Assembly: GCF_022682495.2 (NCBI RefSeq)
Contig: NC_071390.1
Location: forward strand, 148,528,583 to 148,592,582
Source of the DNA: Desmodus rotundus
Lineage: Eukaryota > Chordata > Mammalia > Chiroptera > Phyllostomidae
Direction of reading: 5' to 3'
DNA: 64,000 nt
This document shows, in pieces, positions 48,590 through 61,074 of this stretch (the stretch's first letter is position 1; every line of letters starts with the position of its first letter). The position numbers and the translations under genes are program-made. The notes under the pieces are model-generated. The model ran no database searches. It saw only the letters and a list, made by a program, of their open reading frames with translations, and had not been told where the DNA came from.

Positions 48590-48975
48590 TAGTAGCAGAA
48601 GCTGCTATGTCCTTACTAGTTATCATTGATTAGAAGCTGCAGTCATTAATTGTTAGAATATTAGAAGGTGGTAGGAGACCATATGACAAAAGAAGTATAG
48701 TTACCTTTACATTTTGTTCACTGTATCTTACTACACGTTGTTTCAGATGAGATCGGGCATGTCCAGGGGTTATGGCCAAAGACCTCCTACATATTGTTTC
48801 AGAAGGAAAATTCTATTCAGTACCTTGGGTGAAAAGACTTTTACCTCCTTTTAAAGGAGGATTGTCCGAAATTTCTTGTTAACTTGGACATTTCAAGTTG
48901 TTCAGGGTTATTTCAAACATACTGAGCTGGAGTCGTGGATGGTTGAAAACTTAATTCACTTTTTCTTGTTTTGTG
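48590..48975 (+). repeat. Diverged local duplication, unit 1
   Basis: Shares an ordered series of blocks with 50099-50390: AGCAGAAG, TCCTTACT, CAGTCATT, GACCATATGACAAAAGAA, TTTGTTCACTGTA, GAAATTTCTTG, GGTTATTTC. Contains an extra internal tandem copy of an ACATTGTTTCAGA-like unit. Not recognised as a known repeat family. Confidence 0.65.
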
Positions 48976-50098
48976 GAATCAGTGGTTTAGTGATTAAAGC
49001 TTATGTTCTTAGATTTAATAAATATTAATTTGACAATAATAGAAAGCATTACATAGAGGAGATGTTCAATAATTCAGTATAAGAGAATATACAAAATCAA
49101 AATATTTAAAGATTTGTTTAGATCATAAGATATGACTAGAAGAAAAATATTTTCTGCCAGAACTTGTTTGGATTTTAACAATTGAAGAAGGGTGTTAGAG
49201 AGGTTGTTAAGCCCAGATTGACCACTAATATGCTAAATATCCACATCCATATTATTTCACTAAACCACTTAAGTTTCTGGCATTTTTGTTGACTAGTCGT
49301 TTTATTTACAGGGCTTTGAAGCCTATTTATCCATAGTTCTATTTAGTTGAAAATTAAAGCATATATTGTGATAGATGTAAATAAATGGGGGGTGAGGGGG
49401 TTGCATTATATAATGTATTAAATTTATTAAAGCTGTTTAAAATATAAGTACTAATTTTGCCTTTTAGAATTGTTTTAGTGACAGGAAGGTAGACTAGTGC
49501 CCTAAAATTATTTTTTCCTCTTAGTTTGTCACAATCTTTAGCTAATATGGTGAATATAGATCATACATGCTCTAAGTTGTCCAGTTGCACAAAACTGCTT
49601 TCCAGAATCCTTGATGTTTCCCATACAGTTGTAAAGACAAGACAAAACAAAATCCTGATCCCTTTTTGTGTAGAGAAACCATATTACGGGTTATGAGGCT
49701 CATCTTGACTAAGCAGAACACCTAAGGGACAGATAGTCTAAAAGGAGGCTGTTAGCAAAGGCAGTCTCATTTATTCATAGGAATCGTCATGTTACAAGGG
49801 AAATCATCTACTCTAGATCTTAAGGAGAGTTGTGAAAATGCTGTGAGGGCCTAAAAAACTTTTCTGTGTATACTGTCAGGAAAAGGTAGGAACATTTTAT
49901 TTTACTCTTAGTGCTTTAAGGATCACTTTTGAAAATGATTTGAGTAAGGCTGAGATAAATAAAATACAAATTTAAGTATAGAGTTTTAAAGTGTTAAGGG
50001 ACATTAAGAAATTCATCTGATCTGCTTATGTTATAGATAGGAACTGAGAACCTCAAAAAGTTATGTGATTTGGTGTAGAATTACATAGAGCTAATTTG

Positions 50099-50390
50099 AA
50101 GCAGAAGTTACAATTTCCTTACTGGGTTTGTTGTGAACAGTCATTGTTAAAATATAAGGATATTATAGGGGACCATATGACAAAAGAACCACTAAGTAAC
50201 TTTACAATTTGTTCGCTGTACCATCAGAAGAAAAAGCTATTCAGTGACTTGTGTGAAAGACTCTGACCTTCCTACAAACACAAATTATGGGAAATTTCTT
50301 GCTCTCTTGGGTGTTTCAACTACCTCATGGTTATTTCTAGGAAGTAGATAGTTTTTCAGAATGCCAGTTAGGGAGACTTAATACCGTAAA
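50099..50390 (+). repeat. Diverged local duplication, unit 2
   Basis: Second unit in the same orientation about 1.5 kb downstream, with ACCATATGACAAAAGAA as the best-conserved block. The part just before it (49995-50120) looks like an antisense MIR relic. Confidence 0.65.
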
Positions 50391-51450
50391 AGTTGTTAAT
50401 ACATGGAAACCTCAGACCCAAAGTAAAGACAGAACAATGTCAATTTAGTACTTGGAATTTGAATGAAACAAGAGCTTTTAAGATGTTTTAGCACTTGCTC
50501 TTAACAATTTATCTTAAATTAGAGGGTTTGGAAGCAATACTATTTATTTTGGCAAACAATAAGTACAAATAAATACATGAATGAAACTTTTGTATCTTTT
50601 CTCTTTTGGGGGTATATAAGGCATTTTAATATCCTTATCTGTTATGTCTGGATAAGTCGAGAACAGACCACTTGTTGAAGAAAATAATTAAATAATAACT
50701 AAATTTTTTTTAAATCCCATTAGAAAAACATAAACATTTGTTTCACTGACTTTTTGTCTGGGTATTCTTTACTGTGTAAGAGAACTTAATAAATTTTGTC
50801 AGTTTATACATAACTACCATTTCTGTCTTAGAGGTATAACCATACATGTTCCGTGATGTCAGTTACCAGGTCTTTCACTAAAGATTACAAAATAAATAAA
50901 TGTGTTATCAGAACTTTGAGTCTTAAATAATACATCATTTGCACTTTTTCCTGCTCTGCTTGTTTGATGGTAGATGCACAAACTACTTTCCCATCCTCAG
51001 CTGTACTTCTGCTAATTCAGCCCTTTCCTTCAGGTTAAGATTAGATAAGATTTACAGATTTTTTAAGATTATAATTTTGAAAGCCCTCTAACTACTGAGG
51101 ATCATTTGAAGCTTTGAGAAATGAGATTTAGTGCTTTAAACGAGGACTTTAACATTTTTTCTTAATATACTTGGAAGTTATTTATTCTTATTGTCATAAG
51201 TAAAATGCTTTTTAGCTTTAGATAAGGAGGGTCTTGAGGTTTTATTGGGGTTTAGGAAACTCATTTCCATTCTAAAGTGATTATCAGGGCAGGTTTTTGT
51301 TCCCTATAAAGTGCTAGAGAAAGAAGATCAGTTGTTCAGTACCAATTTAAAAAATTAAAGCAAATGTATTTCTTAGAGAAAAATCATTCTTTCTCCCCTA
51401 CAACCTCTTATTTAAAATCAGATTTGGCCTCCTCCTCTCTCTTTCATACA
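50391..51450. other. Intron 1, nothing recognised
   Basis: AT-rich; no feature. Confidence 0.4.

Positions 51451-51507
<57 letters not shown>
51451..51507. repeat. (CT)n(CA)n compound microsatellite
   Basis: About 16 CT units running into about 12 CA units; likely length-polymorphic. Confidence 0.95.
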
Positions 51508-51559
51508 CAGTTAACATAGGAAAGCACCTTTTCTAACACTACTATAAAACTTTCATAAG

Positions 51560-51815
51560 TATTTCAGATTGCTCCACTATAGTTCATTTAGTGGATATAC
51601 CATCTTTTCTTATTATTGGACATATGCTACACTTGAAATTTTTTGTTATTATGAATGCTGACCATGAATATTGTCTGACAGTTTTCCCCAGGATAAAGTC
51701 CCAGGAGTGGAATTATTGGTAAAACTCTTTTAAGTCTCACAGTACATATTGCTAAAGTACTTCGAAAGGCTCTATCCGTTTTTACTCTCCAATGTGTATT
51801 CCAGGATCCTTTTGT
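51560..51815 (-). mobile_element. Ancient L1-like fragment
   Basis: Antisense ORF2 relic: 'GATAAAGTCCCAGGAGTGGAATT', then 'ATTGCTAAAGTACTTCGAAAGG' and 'TTTTACTCTCCAATGTGTAT' in the expected order, all shortened and diverged. Confidence 0.6.
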
Positions 51816-52257
51816 GAAGTTGGTCAGGACATGTAGCAGGGAGCACCATGTTTCCAAACCATGCCTGGAAACATGGTTTCTAGTCTCTGTTATGCCATAC
51901 GAATTGTAGGTATCTGGGTTAGTAACATAGCTTGTGTGGATCTCCCAGTTCTAATTCTCATTCTACTATAAAATGGTTTAAAGAAGGAGGATCAGTGCTG
52001 GTATCTTACCTGGTCATTTGTCTGGAAGGAAAGGAGAAGCAGGGAGAATTAGATATACCTAGAGAAGGGAGGAAGCTAGGCCAGTGGAACAAGATATCTG
52101 GTTTACTCTTTGGATATTTTACCTCAAGTATTATAGAATACAGTCCAGTCAAATTATATCATATAAACACTTGATGAGACTTATGGATTTCAAACAATTT
52201 TTAATAGAGAATTGAAGTATAAGGAGACACGTATATAGCTCTTCAAAAGAAGTTTTT
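51816..52257. other. Intron 1, nothing recognised
   Basis: Includes a short near-palindrome of CATGGTTTCCA units at 51848-51880. No gene. Confidence 0.35.
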
Positions 52258-52392
52258 TCTAAAGGACACATGGATGAAACCAAGGGGGGAGGTGGAAGCA
52301 GGGGAGAGAGGTGGGGGTGGCTGGGGTTGCGGGGGAATGGTGGGGATTAAATGCAGACCGGTGTACTTGAACAACAATAAAACTTTTTTAAA
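52258..52392 (+). mobile_element. Bat L1 3' end, 5'-truncated
   Basis: AAAGGACACATGGATGAAAC, a G-rich tract (52285-52345), and the TGTACTTGAACAACAATAAA end. Only the last 135 bp of the L1 are present. Confidence 0.9.
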
Positions 52393-52826
52393 GAGTTTTT
52401 TGTGTGGGTTAGAAGTTAAAATGATCAATCAATTTTGGGGACAAATAGCTAAAGTAAGAAAATGCTTTAGCCTTTCTTGAATTTTAGGAGTATAGATTAA
52501 TACATAAATTTATACATGTTTATATTTAACTTACTATGAAACAAAGCTTCAAGTTAGAGTAATATCAGACTGTAGCTAGACTACTTATCTCTTTGTGAGT
52601 AAATGATTTAAACTAAATAAAGGGAATACCTTCGTGTATCTTCAAAAAAAAATGATCAATCAAAAAAAGTTTGTTAAAGATTTGGACATTTACACAAAAG
52701 GCAAAGTATTTTAATATTTTTAATGTAAATTACTTTGTGATGAGAAAGGAGAAAAAATTCTGTATCGTCCCAGATATGTAGGAAATTGTGACCTCGGCAT
52801 AGATTAAAACTGGTTTTTTCTCTTTT
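52393..52826. other. Intron 1, nothing recognised
   Basis: AT-rich; no feature. Confidence 0.4.
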
Positions 52827-52842
52827 AAGAATCAAGGACCTT

Positions 52843-54346
52843 CCTGCCTATGTTCTCCTGAAGGACTTTTATGGTGTTGCAACTTATACATAAGTCTTTT
52901 ATCCACTTTGAATTTATTTTTGTATATGGTGTAGGTTGCTGATCAAGTTTCATTTTTTTTCATGTAGCTGTCCAGCTCTCCCAACACCATTTGTTAAAAA
53001 GGTTATCTATGCTCCATTTTATGCTTCTGCCCCCTTTGTCAAATATAATTGACCGTAGAGACTTGGGTTTATTTCTGGGCTCTCTATTCCATTCCATTGG
53101 TCCACGTGTCTGTTCTTATGCTACTATCAGGCTGTTTTGATTATGGTGGCCTTATAATATAGTTTGATATCAGGTATTGTGATCCCTCCTGCTTTGTTCT
53201 TCTTTCTCAAAATTGCTACAGCTATTCAGGGTCATTTATGGTTCCATATAAATTTTTGAAGTGTTCTATATTTGTGAAATATGCATTGGTACTTTAATAG
53301 GTGTTGCATTGAATCTATAAATAGCTTTGGGTAGTATGGACATTTTGATGATGTTGATTCTTCCAATCCATGAACATGGTATATGTTTCCATTTGTTTGT
53401 GTCTTCCTTAATTTCTTTCTTCATTGTTGTGTAGTTTTCTGAGTATAGGTCTTTCACCTCGGTTTATTCCTAGGTATTTTATTTCTCTTTTTGCTATAGC
53501 AAATGGGACTTTTTTCCTGATTTCTCTTTCTGATATTTCATTGTTGGTGTACAAAAATGCCTTTGATTTCTGAATATTGACTTTGCAGCAATATTTTCAC
53601 TGATATGTCCCCTAGAACAAGGGACATAAAGGAAAGAATAAACAAATGGGATCTCATCAAAATAAAAAGCTTCTGCATGGCTAAAGGAAACAGCATTAAA
53701 ATGAAAAGAGAACCAACCATATGGGAAAACATTTTTGCCAATGATACCTCAGACAAGGGTTTGATTTCCAAAATACATAAAGATCTCCCATGACTCCACT
53801 CTAAGAATACAAGCAACCCAATTAAAAAATGGGCAAAGGACTTGAACAGACACTTCTCCAAGGAGGACATACAGAAGGTCCAGAGATATATGAAAAGATT
53901 CTCAGTATCGCTAGCTATCAGAGAGATGCAAATTAAAACCACAGTGACTCCAGGCAGCAGAAAGAAAGAAGGATCTCCTACCCTTTGTGACAGCATGGAT
54001 GGAACTGGAGAGCGTTATGCTAAGTGAATAAGCCAGGCGGTAAAAGACAAATAAATACCGTATGATCTCACCTTTAACTGGAACCTAATCAACAAAACAA
54101 ACAAGCAAGCAAAATATAACCAAAGACACTGAAATTGAGAACAGGCTGACAGTGACCAGAGGGGAGACGGGAGGAGATAATGGGGGAAAAGGGTGAAGGG
54201 TTTACAGGAACAACTATAAAGGACACATGGACAGTAACAAGGGGGTATGGAAATGGGAGGGAGGTGGGGAAGGTTGGGATGATGGGGAGGGGGAAAAAGG
54301 CAGAAAACTGTACTTGAACAACAATAAAAATCAAAAGTATTAAAAA
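52843..54346. mobile_element. L1 LINE with 5' inversion and perfect 16-bp TSD
   Basis: 52843 to about 53587 is antisense ORF2 (CCATTTGTTAAAAAGGTTAT, CATTCCATTGGTCCACGTGT); from about 53588 the sequence is sense ORF2 (GATATGTCCCCTAGAACAAG) and continues to the 3' UTR and A-rich tail at 54346. Identical flanks AAGAATCAAGGACCTT at 52827-52842 and 54347-54362 prove a single insertion. The target TTTT|AAGA fits the L1 endonuclease site. The sense part also lacks an internal stretch at about 53945, where ORF2 jumps towards its end. Confidence 0.96.
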
Positions 54347-54362
54347 AAGAATCAAGGACCTT

Positions 54363-55984
54363 ATTTGTCCTTATTCAGAGAACACTTAATCTCTATTAAT
54401 AATTTATGCAATTAAATAGCATTAATGGTTGTGAGAGAAATCTGACTCTAGCAGCCTTCACCTAGCTCATCAAGAACCAGGACTACCTTCCAGAGACTTC
54501 TGTAAGAAATAAATCTGAATGTCACTGTCACCAGTGGCGAGAGGTTTTCTTGAACCAGTTTAAGGCATTGAATTGTTAAACAGATACAAATAATAATAAT
54601 AAAAAGGTTGATAAATTAACATGTTTGTAATTAGCTTTTTAAATTAGGAATAACAAAAAATAATTAATTTTTAATACCCTGTGATGAAAATTGACACTTT
54701 TGGTGTAATTATAAAATTTATCAATTATAAATGTACACTGTGTAAAATATAATTCACAGTGTTAAAAATGTTTTCAAGTAGAAAAAATCAAAAGTAAGTT
54801 TGCTGAATGGTGATAGTTTTTAAACTTTATTAGTCTTTGAATTCACTATTTAGAGTTCCATGATAGATTGTTAGAGTTAGAAATAGTGAGTTCATTGCTT
54901 CACTGAATAAATAATTTACATGGCACAAAAGCAGCTTTTTCTTTCCCCCTAGTTCCTTTCTCCTTCATTATATTTACTTTCTCTCTTTAAAAAGGATCCT
55001 TTACAGCTGAAGAGTAACTTTGTGTGAATGTACAAGGGTTTGTGCATAGTTGAAACTGCAGTGTTGGCTGAATATCTGGAGTCACTTAACAAAATGAAGA
55101 CTCTTTTAAATGTGTATTCTCCAGTAGTAACTGAAAAGATATATAGTCATTGTAAATGGTTAAGATCTACTCTTATGGTAAAGTTGCTTTGGGAATTTCT
55201 TTTAGTAAAATACAGTTTTTGTTTTGGATCTAGTATCTTTCATAGTGTCTACCTTAAAGCAAAATTGAGTTTTAAAATTGAGTAAATCATTGAATTTCAT
55301 CTAGTTTTTCAGAAAGCTTTTTACTAGATTAAATGATACTGCAGAGTTAGTCTGGTAAAACATGAGAATTTTTTATTCTTTATATGGTATTTTAGAATTA
55401 TTCTCTAAGAAATTATGAAATGATATTAAATATGTGGAATTCCATATTTTCTACATTTTATTATATCAGAGTAGGAATTATGCCAGATTATTTTCTCTGC
55501 AGTATTTAAATCATAAGACACTCAGTGTATTACTGGATCAAAGCAGTTGTCTCTCTATTTTATTTAAAAATATTCTTTGAAATTTGTGTGTATTCAGCAC
55601 ATGTCATGGTATAACAGTACTTTTACATTTATGTAACAGAAATTTAAAGTAAGACACAAGACTTTAATCCAGACTTCCTATTAACTGGAAATATATAGAA
55701 ATCAATATTATCTGCTTCTCCATTGTACTGATACTTCAGCAATATAATTAATGTTTCTCCTTGAAGAAGTTACTAAATAAGATAAAAATGTTATGTTTGG
55801 TGTAATTCAGTGCTGTATATTTTAATGTATGCTATTCTTTACATGACAGTAATCCATATTACATAGATAAATCAAGATGCTCTATTTTGACATAACCAAA
55901 CTCTTCAGTTACCTATTTGCCTTTCTTTTTTGAAGTTCAAGTGATGCTTTTTTGGTTTCTTATTATAAGATTTAGTGAAAATAT
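54363..55984. other. Intron 1, nothing recognised
   Basis: AT-rich; an 85-codon open frame at 55028-55285 has no recognisable content. Confidence 0.4.
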
Positions 55985-56068
55985 GTGATTGTCTAACCAC
56001 TACGCTGTACACCTGAAACCAATAAAAAATAATATTGAAAGTAAAAATAAGTAAAACTAAAAAAAAAC
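55985..56068 (+). mobile_element. Short L1 3' tail
   Basis: ATTGTCTAACCACTACGCTG then TACACCTGAAACCAATAAAA and an A-rich tail, the same terminal type as at 1600-1680. Confidence 0.75.
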
Positions 56069-56324
56069 CAACTTAGTAATTCAGTTAGTACTAACTTTAT
56101 CCATACATAGTCATTGTGATTTTATGACACATTTTGATTTTAAGTGCTGACTTATTTTTTTAAGTCTAAGTGTAACTTTTAGTAATTATTAAAACAGGCT
56201 TTACACAGTCTTTCACAATTATATTTGAGTAGTCACAGAAAAAATATTTTTGGTTTTTATTGGCTGTTTAAGTGCTGACACTGGTATTATTGAAATATAT
56301 TTCTGAGGAGGACAGTGAGTATTT

Positions 56325-56705
56325 CACTTACCAGTTGCTGCATAACAAATTACCCTAAGGCTTAGTGGCTTAAAACAGCAGTAACTTATTCTGATCATTC
56401 TGAGGATTGACTGGGTGAGTCTTCTGCATATTGTTATCTGGTTCGGGCACTAGGAAGGCAGGGCAGTCCAAATGGCCTCACTCATGTGATTGTTAATATA
56501 GGCTGCCAGCTGTGAGCACAGCTTGCCCTGGCCCCCAGATCCTTGTTTCTCCTTAACCGTGTTTTTCTGTGAAGTTAATCGGGCTTCCTCACAGTATGAT
56601 AGCTGGATTCCAAGAAAAAAAAAATGTAAAGGTAGAAGCTGCAGCTGTTTTAAGGCCCGAAGTCTGGAGTTACCAGAGTCACTTCAACCCATTTTATTGG
56701 TCAAA
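56325..56705 (-). mobile_element. MLT1-type LTR relic (ERVL-MaLR)
   Basis: Reads GCTGCATAACAAATTACCCT then CTTAGTGGCTTAAAACAGCA, the reverse of the conserved MLT1 3' terminus, and further on 'CCCATTTTATTGGTC'. Solo, degraded long terminal repeat with no internal coding region. Confidence 0.65.
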
Positions 56706-56706
56706 A

Positions 56707-56850
56707 CAGGAAAGAGACTTACCTTGGGGTGATGAACACACAATAGGATATACAGATGATGTATTATAGAATTGTACACCTGAAACTTATATAACTTTAT
56801 TAACTAATGTTACCCAGATAAATTCAGTAAAATAAAAATAAAAAATAAGT
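56707..56850 (+). mobile_element. L1-associated 3' end, 5'-truncated
   Basis: TTGGGGTGATGAACACACAA, TTGTACACCTGAAACTTATA, then CAGATAAATTCAGTAAAATA and an A-rich tail. Inserted directly at the end of the MLT1 relic. Confidence 0.85.
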
Positions 56851-58094
56851 GATCTCTACAATGACATAACCAAATAAAATATTTCATTAAATTAACAGAC
56901 AATTGAAAGAATGGAGTTAGACATAAGAAAGAACTTTTGAACAGTAGTAATAATGGTTAGATAGATATTAGAATAGGTTCCCCAGGAGAATATTTTAAAG
57001 TATCCAACATGTAACAGTGTTATGGATTATGTGGGAAGTGCTGAAAGTGAGAAGAGGGAAAAGAAGTGGATTTATTTAGTCAAGTACTTTTGTCTATTGA
57101 ACATTAGGGGGAATGTTTTATTTCCTCTAGGAAAAATTTTGAATGACATTGGATCCTGTTCCTTATTCTTGTTTTGAAGTACTGACTTTGTACATATTTG
57201 AGGGAGTAACTGTTAAGTTTCGTGTAAAGCACTTTCTTTCGGTACATAGCACACAATGGAGACCTTTAAAATTACCTATTTGTATAGTTCTTAATTTCAG
57301 AGCATGTTCATGCACATGACTATACTTTCTTAATCCTAAGAGATCATCAGTTGTAAGATCACCCTTTTATTTAATAACTTTTCTCTTTTGGGGGGCAAAT
57401 CAAATAGTTTTCTTGGGGAAGGGAAGAGCACTATCTATTATTGTAAGGATTACTCTGAATTACTTTTAGCCATAGGTATTACAGCCATATGCTACTCTTG
57501 ACCTTTGACACTTTAGGATTGATAGCATAATTCTGAGGCACATACAGCTTTTTATTTTTACTAATTATGACATATCACTAGAAGTTAAATAACTGTTTTT
57601 GAAAGTTATCCAGAAGAATTTAACAGTATTTAGTACTTGCTCAGAATTATCACTTGATAAACTCATTAAACCATAAATAAGTCACATGTCACAGGCAGTT
57701 CTACATATATAATAACTTTTATTTTAGTGCACATAGTGATTTTTTTAAAGACACTTCAAGAAGTAGGTACACATTTAACATTAAGTTAAAATTCAACTGT
57801 ATTTGGTTCTATCAGTACAGATAACTAAAGTGACAAATGAAAGGCATATTCTTAGTCATATCTAAGTTCATATGTGGATAGGCAGTAACGAGGTATTATA
57901 ATCTGTGTAGTAGACAGGCAGGGTTGTTTTGATATCTACTATAAGACTCCTCTTGATTTGAAAAATGTTAATGTGAAAAAGTATGCATTTTAGAGTTGAG
58001 AAAAAATAGATTTGTTTTTTATTCCCTTCCCAACAACTGCATAAAGAAGACAGAGTAGGCTTTGGATAGTATTCCAATTAATGTAAAGAATGAA
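56851..58094. other. Intron 1, nothing recognised
   Basis: AT-rich; no gene or repeat recognised. Confidence 0.4.
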
Positions 58095-58195
58095 TGTTTG
58101 AGATTTAAGGTCACACAGTAAGTGGTAGGTCTTAGATTCTAAATGAGGTCTTCAAGACTTCCATACATACGTACTGTACTATACTACCCTTTCAG
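58095..58195 (-). repeat. MIR SINE fragment
   Basis: AAGGTCACACAGTAAGTGGT followed by TACTGTACTATACTACC, an antisense MIR. Confidence 0.6.
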
Positions 58196-58229
58196 CAATA
58201 AGTCGTGGACTAACTTCAGTTTAATGAGA

Positions 58230-58905
58230 TTTGTTTATTCATCATATATTTATTATATGATACTTATGGCAGGTATTATGTTAAATGATACTGTAAGACA
58301 GTAAACAGGACAGATAAGGTCTGTGTCCTCATGTAACCAGCAACTTTGTAAAAGATTGAAACTAAACAGATAATTGCAACTAAGATGAATGTTAAGGTAG
58401 AAGTTAGTTATAAGGTAATATTAGAGTATATAAGAAGCAAACCTAACCTGTCCTGGAATGGTGGGCATTGTTGATGGTCAAGTCAGGGAAATACAAGAGA
58501 AGTAGCTTTTAGGCTGAGAGGGAAAGAATCAGCATGAGTCAGAGCATTGCAGGTAGCAGAAATAACATCCTCAAAAGCAAAAGGAAGAACTGAAAGGATT
58601 CCGATGTGGCTGAGCATTGAGAAGGAGAAATAAAGGTGGAGAGGAATGCAGGAAGCCAATTATGTGATCTTGTTCAGGATTTTGGCCTTTTTCTTAAAGA
58701 ATATTGGGGAGCTGTGGAAAGGTTTTAAGCAGAGGTGTAACATGGTCAAACTTTAATTCAAAAAACATGAATCTGACTGCAGTGAATATAGAAGCCTGTG
58801 TATTAGAAGCTGTTTCTATAGGCCAGGCTGAAGATTATGGATATAGCAGTAGAGTTGGAGGGAAGGGTGTAGATTGGAAATGTGGGAGGTAGACAAAGCC
58901 TAGGG
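58230..58905 (+). repeat. Ancient interspersed repeat, copy C (family unassigned)
   Basis: Contains 'TTATGGCAGGTATTATGTTA', 'CAGAGCATTGCAGGTAGCAG', 'AGGAAGAACTGAAAGG', 'TGGAAAGGTTTTAAGCAGAG', 'GTGTAACATGGTCAAA', in the same order as copies A and B. Confidence 0.6.
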
Positions 58906-59351
58906 ATTTGGCAGAAATGTAAAACTAGTATCGTTAATTGTTCCATCTATATAATTTGATGGCAAGTTTATCTCTAAAATTCTTTCAGTAACTTTTGCTT
59001 AATGTTAGGAAGTAACTATGCTATAGAATATAATTTAGAAAGTATTATAATTTGTAAATTGAGCTAATTCCTCAATTCACAAATTAGATTCCATTGAATA
59101 GTATAGGAAGAACTTAGTTTCAAAGAGAACTTGGCATTTTAATTTATATGATACAGCATATAAGTAATTTTGTACATACATGATATGTACATATATAGTA
59201 CATTTTGTGCATACAACTTATTAATCAATATCAGATTTGAAAGCTGACTGAATATTTAGGACTTTTATATTCTTAATGGATTGGTGAAAACTTAGATGAG
59301 GAATGTAACTCATTTTGTTTCAAATAGCATTCTATTAAACACTTTTTTTCT
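58906..59351. other. Intron 1, nothing recognised
   Basis: AT-rich; no feature. Confidence 0.4.
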
Positions 59352-59830
59352 CCCATGAAAAAAGAAGGAAATCTGACCCTTTGTGACAGCATGAATTGAC
59401 CTGGAGAATGTTATGCTGTGTGAAATAAGCCAGTTGGAGAAAGACAAATACCATATGATCTCAATTATGTGTGAAATCTAATGAACAAGATAACAAATAA
59501 AATAGAAACAAACATAGATACAAAGAACAGACTGACAACTCTCAGAAGGATGGAGGATAGGGAAGCTGGGTGAAAACAAGGTGAAGGGATTGAGCAAAAA
59601 ATATGTATGTATGTATAGACAGATAGAGATGTAGATGTATAAACACATAGACACAGACAACAGTGTGGTGATAGCCAGAGGGAAAGGGGGATATAAACGG
59701 GGACCAGAGACTTTGTGTTGGGTGATGGGTACACGATGCAGTGTACAGATAATGTTTTGTTGAGTTGTACACTTGAAACATGTATGGTTTTGTTAACCGA
59801 TGTCATCCCAATAAACTCAATAAAAGAAAC
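59352..59830 (+). mobile_element. L1 LINE 3' end, 5'-truncated
   Basis: GACCCTTTGTGACAGCATGA, AAATAAGCCAGTTGGAGAAA, then a 3' UTR with a (GTAT)n/(ACAG) stretch at 59605-59640 and the end TTGTACACTTGAAACATGTA plus CCCAATAAACTCAATAAAAG. Confidence 0.92.
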
Positions 59831-59833
59831 AGT

Positions 59834-60055
59834 TGCCCTAACTACTGTGGCTTAGTGGGTTGGGTGTTGTCTTGCAAACTAAAAGATCACCTGTTCAATT
59901 CTGGGTCAGGGAACATGCCTGGATTGCCAGCCAGGTTCCCACTTGGGAACGTGCAAGAGGCAACTGTTAGATGTTTCTCTCGCACATCAATGTTTCTATC
60001 CCTCTTTCTCCCTGCCTTCCCCTCTCTCAAAAAATAAATAAAATCTTTTTTTAAA
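59834..60055 (+). mobile_element. Ves SINE
   Basis: Sense Ves just behind the L1 tail: GCCCTAACTACTGTGGCTTA, GTTCAATTCTGGGTCAGGG, CAAGAGGCAACTGTTAGATG, TTTCTCTCGCACATCAATGT, (AAAT) and A-rich tail. Near full length. Confidence 0.94.
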
Positions 60056-61059
60056 AAAGGAAGTTTTTTATTATGATAAGAATTTATTGCTGGATCATTG
60101 GTTCTAGAAATAGGTTCCTAGTTAAATTAGAAGATTGAGCAGTAAAGAGTTTTAGAAGCATACTTCCTTGAATGCCTTATAAACTGCTTTATTTTCTTAG
60201 CTAATAGTATCTTTTTTTTGCATACTCATGGCATTATTAGTCTGTTTTATCGGGTAGCATAGTCAAATGCCTGTAAGGGCTTTGTCTGTGAAGAATTAGA
60301 GCATTTAGGGAGGTAATTTGAAGACTAGTGTTCTAGAGAGTTTATGCATTTCTAAGTGAGGAGGGAGACGGCTAATGTTCTGTTCCATCTGATTGTGGCC
60401 TTGTGAGTATTTAGACTGTTGCCAAATTTTTGATTTTTCAAAATGATCCTGAAATAGATTTTTATGTGAATAAGTTGATAACTAATTCAAATGTTTTTTA
60501 AAACACAACACTACAGGGCAAAATATGTCCATGGAATATATTTGGTCCATAGGCTTCTACTTTACAGCCTCTGCTTTATAGAGGTCTTTAATCACTACAT
60601 AAAGGTAAAAGGTCAGAATTATTTCAAGATAAGATAAATGTCAAAATAAGGAAGGAAAGGAAAGAGGAAATGAGATTTTTAAAATAAAAAGCACAAAAGT
60701 GGTTGGTAATTTTAGTTTACACTGAGTTCAAAGAGAAATTCACTGTTTCTAGAGTAATTTATATATGCTTCACCGTATACTTCTAGCAACTTCAGCCTCT
60801 GAATATGCACAATTGGGGACTCAGAGTGAGATGCGAGTATGTAGGGTGTAGGAAATAAATGAACTATATATATGAGAGTCTAGTGGTTTTTTCTTAAAAC
60901 AGGAATAAAGTAAGCAGAAACACGAGACAGTATCAGAGAGCAAGCAGACTCTAGGAACATAGCAATCTGGATATATTGTGGACCCATTAAAGCATTCCTG
61001 TATTAAAAACATAATTTGACTTTTATATTAATGATCAGGAAAAGGTCAAACTATTTATG
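60056..61059. other. Intron 1, nothing recognised
   Basis: AT-rich, with a (GGAAA)-rich stretch at 60648-60668. No feature recognised. Confidence 0.4.
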
Positions 61060-61074
61060 TACTCTGACATTTTA

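Noticed and set aside
51451..51507. CRISPR-like short repeats
   Set aside because: Regular repetition here and at 14059-14090 is simple microsatellite without spacers; the genome is mammalian.
53538..53996. 152-codon minus-strand open frame
   Set aside because: It is the antisense of an L1 ORF2 relic in the twin-primed insertion, not a gene.
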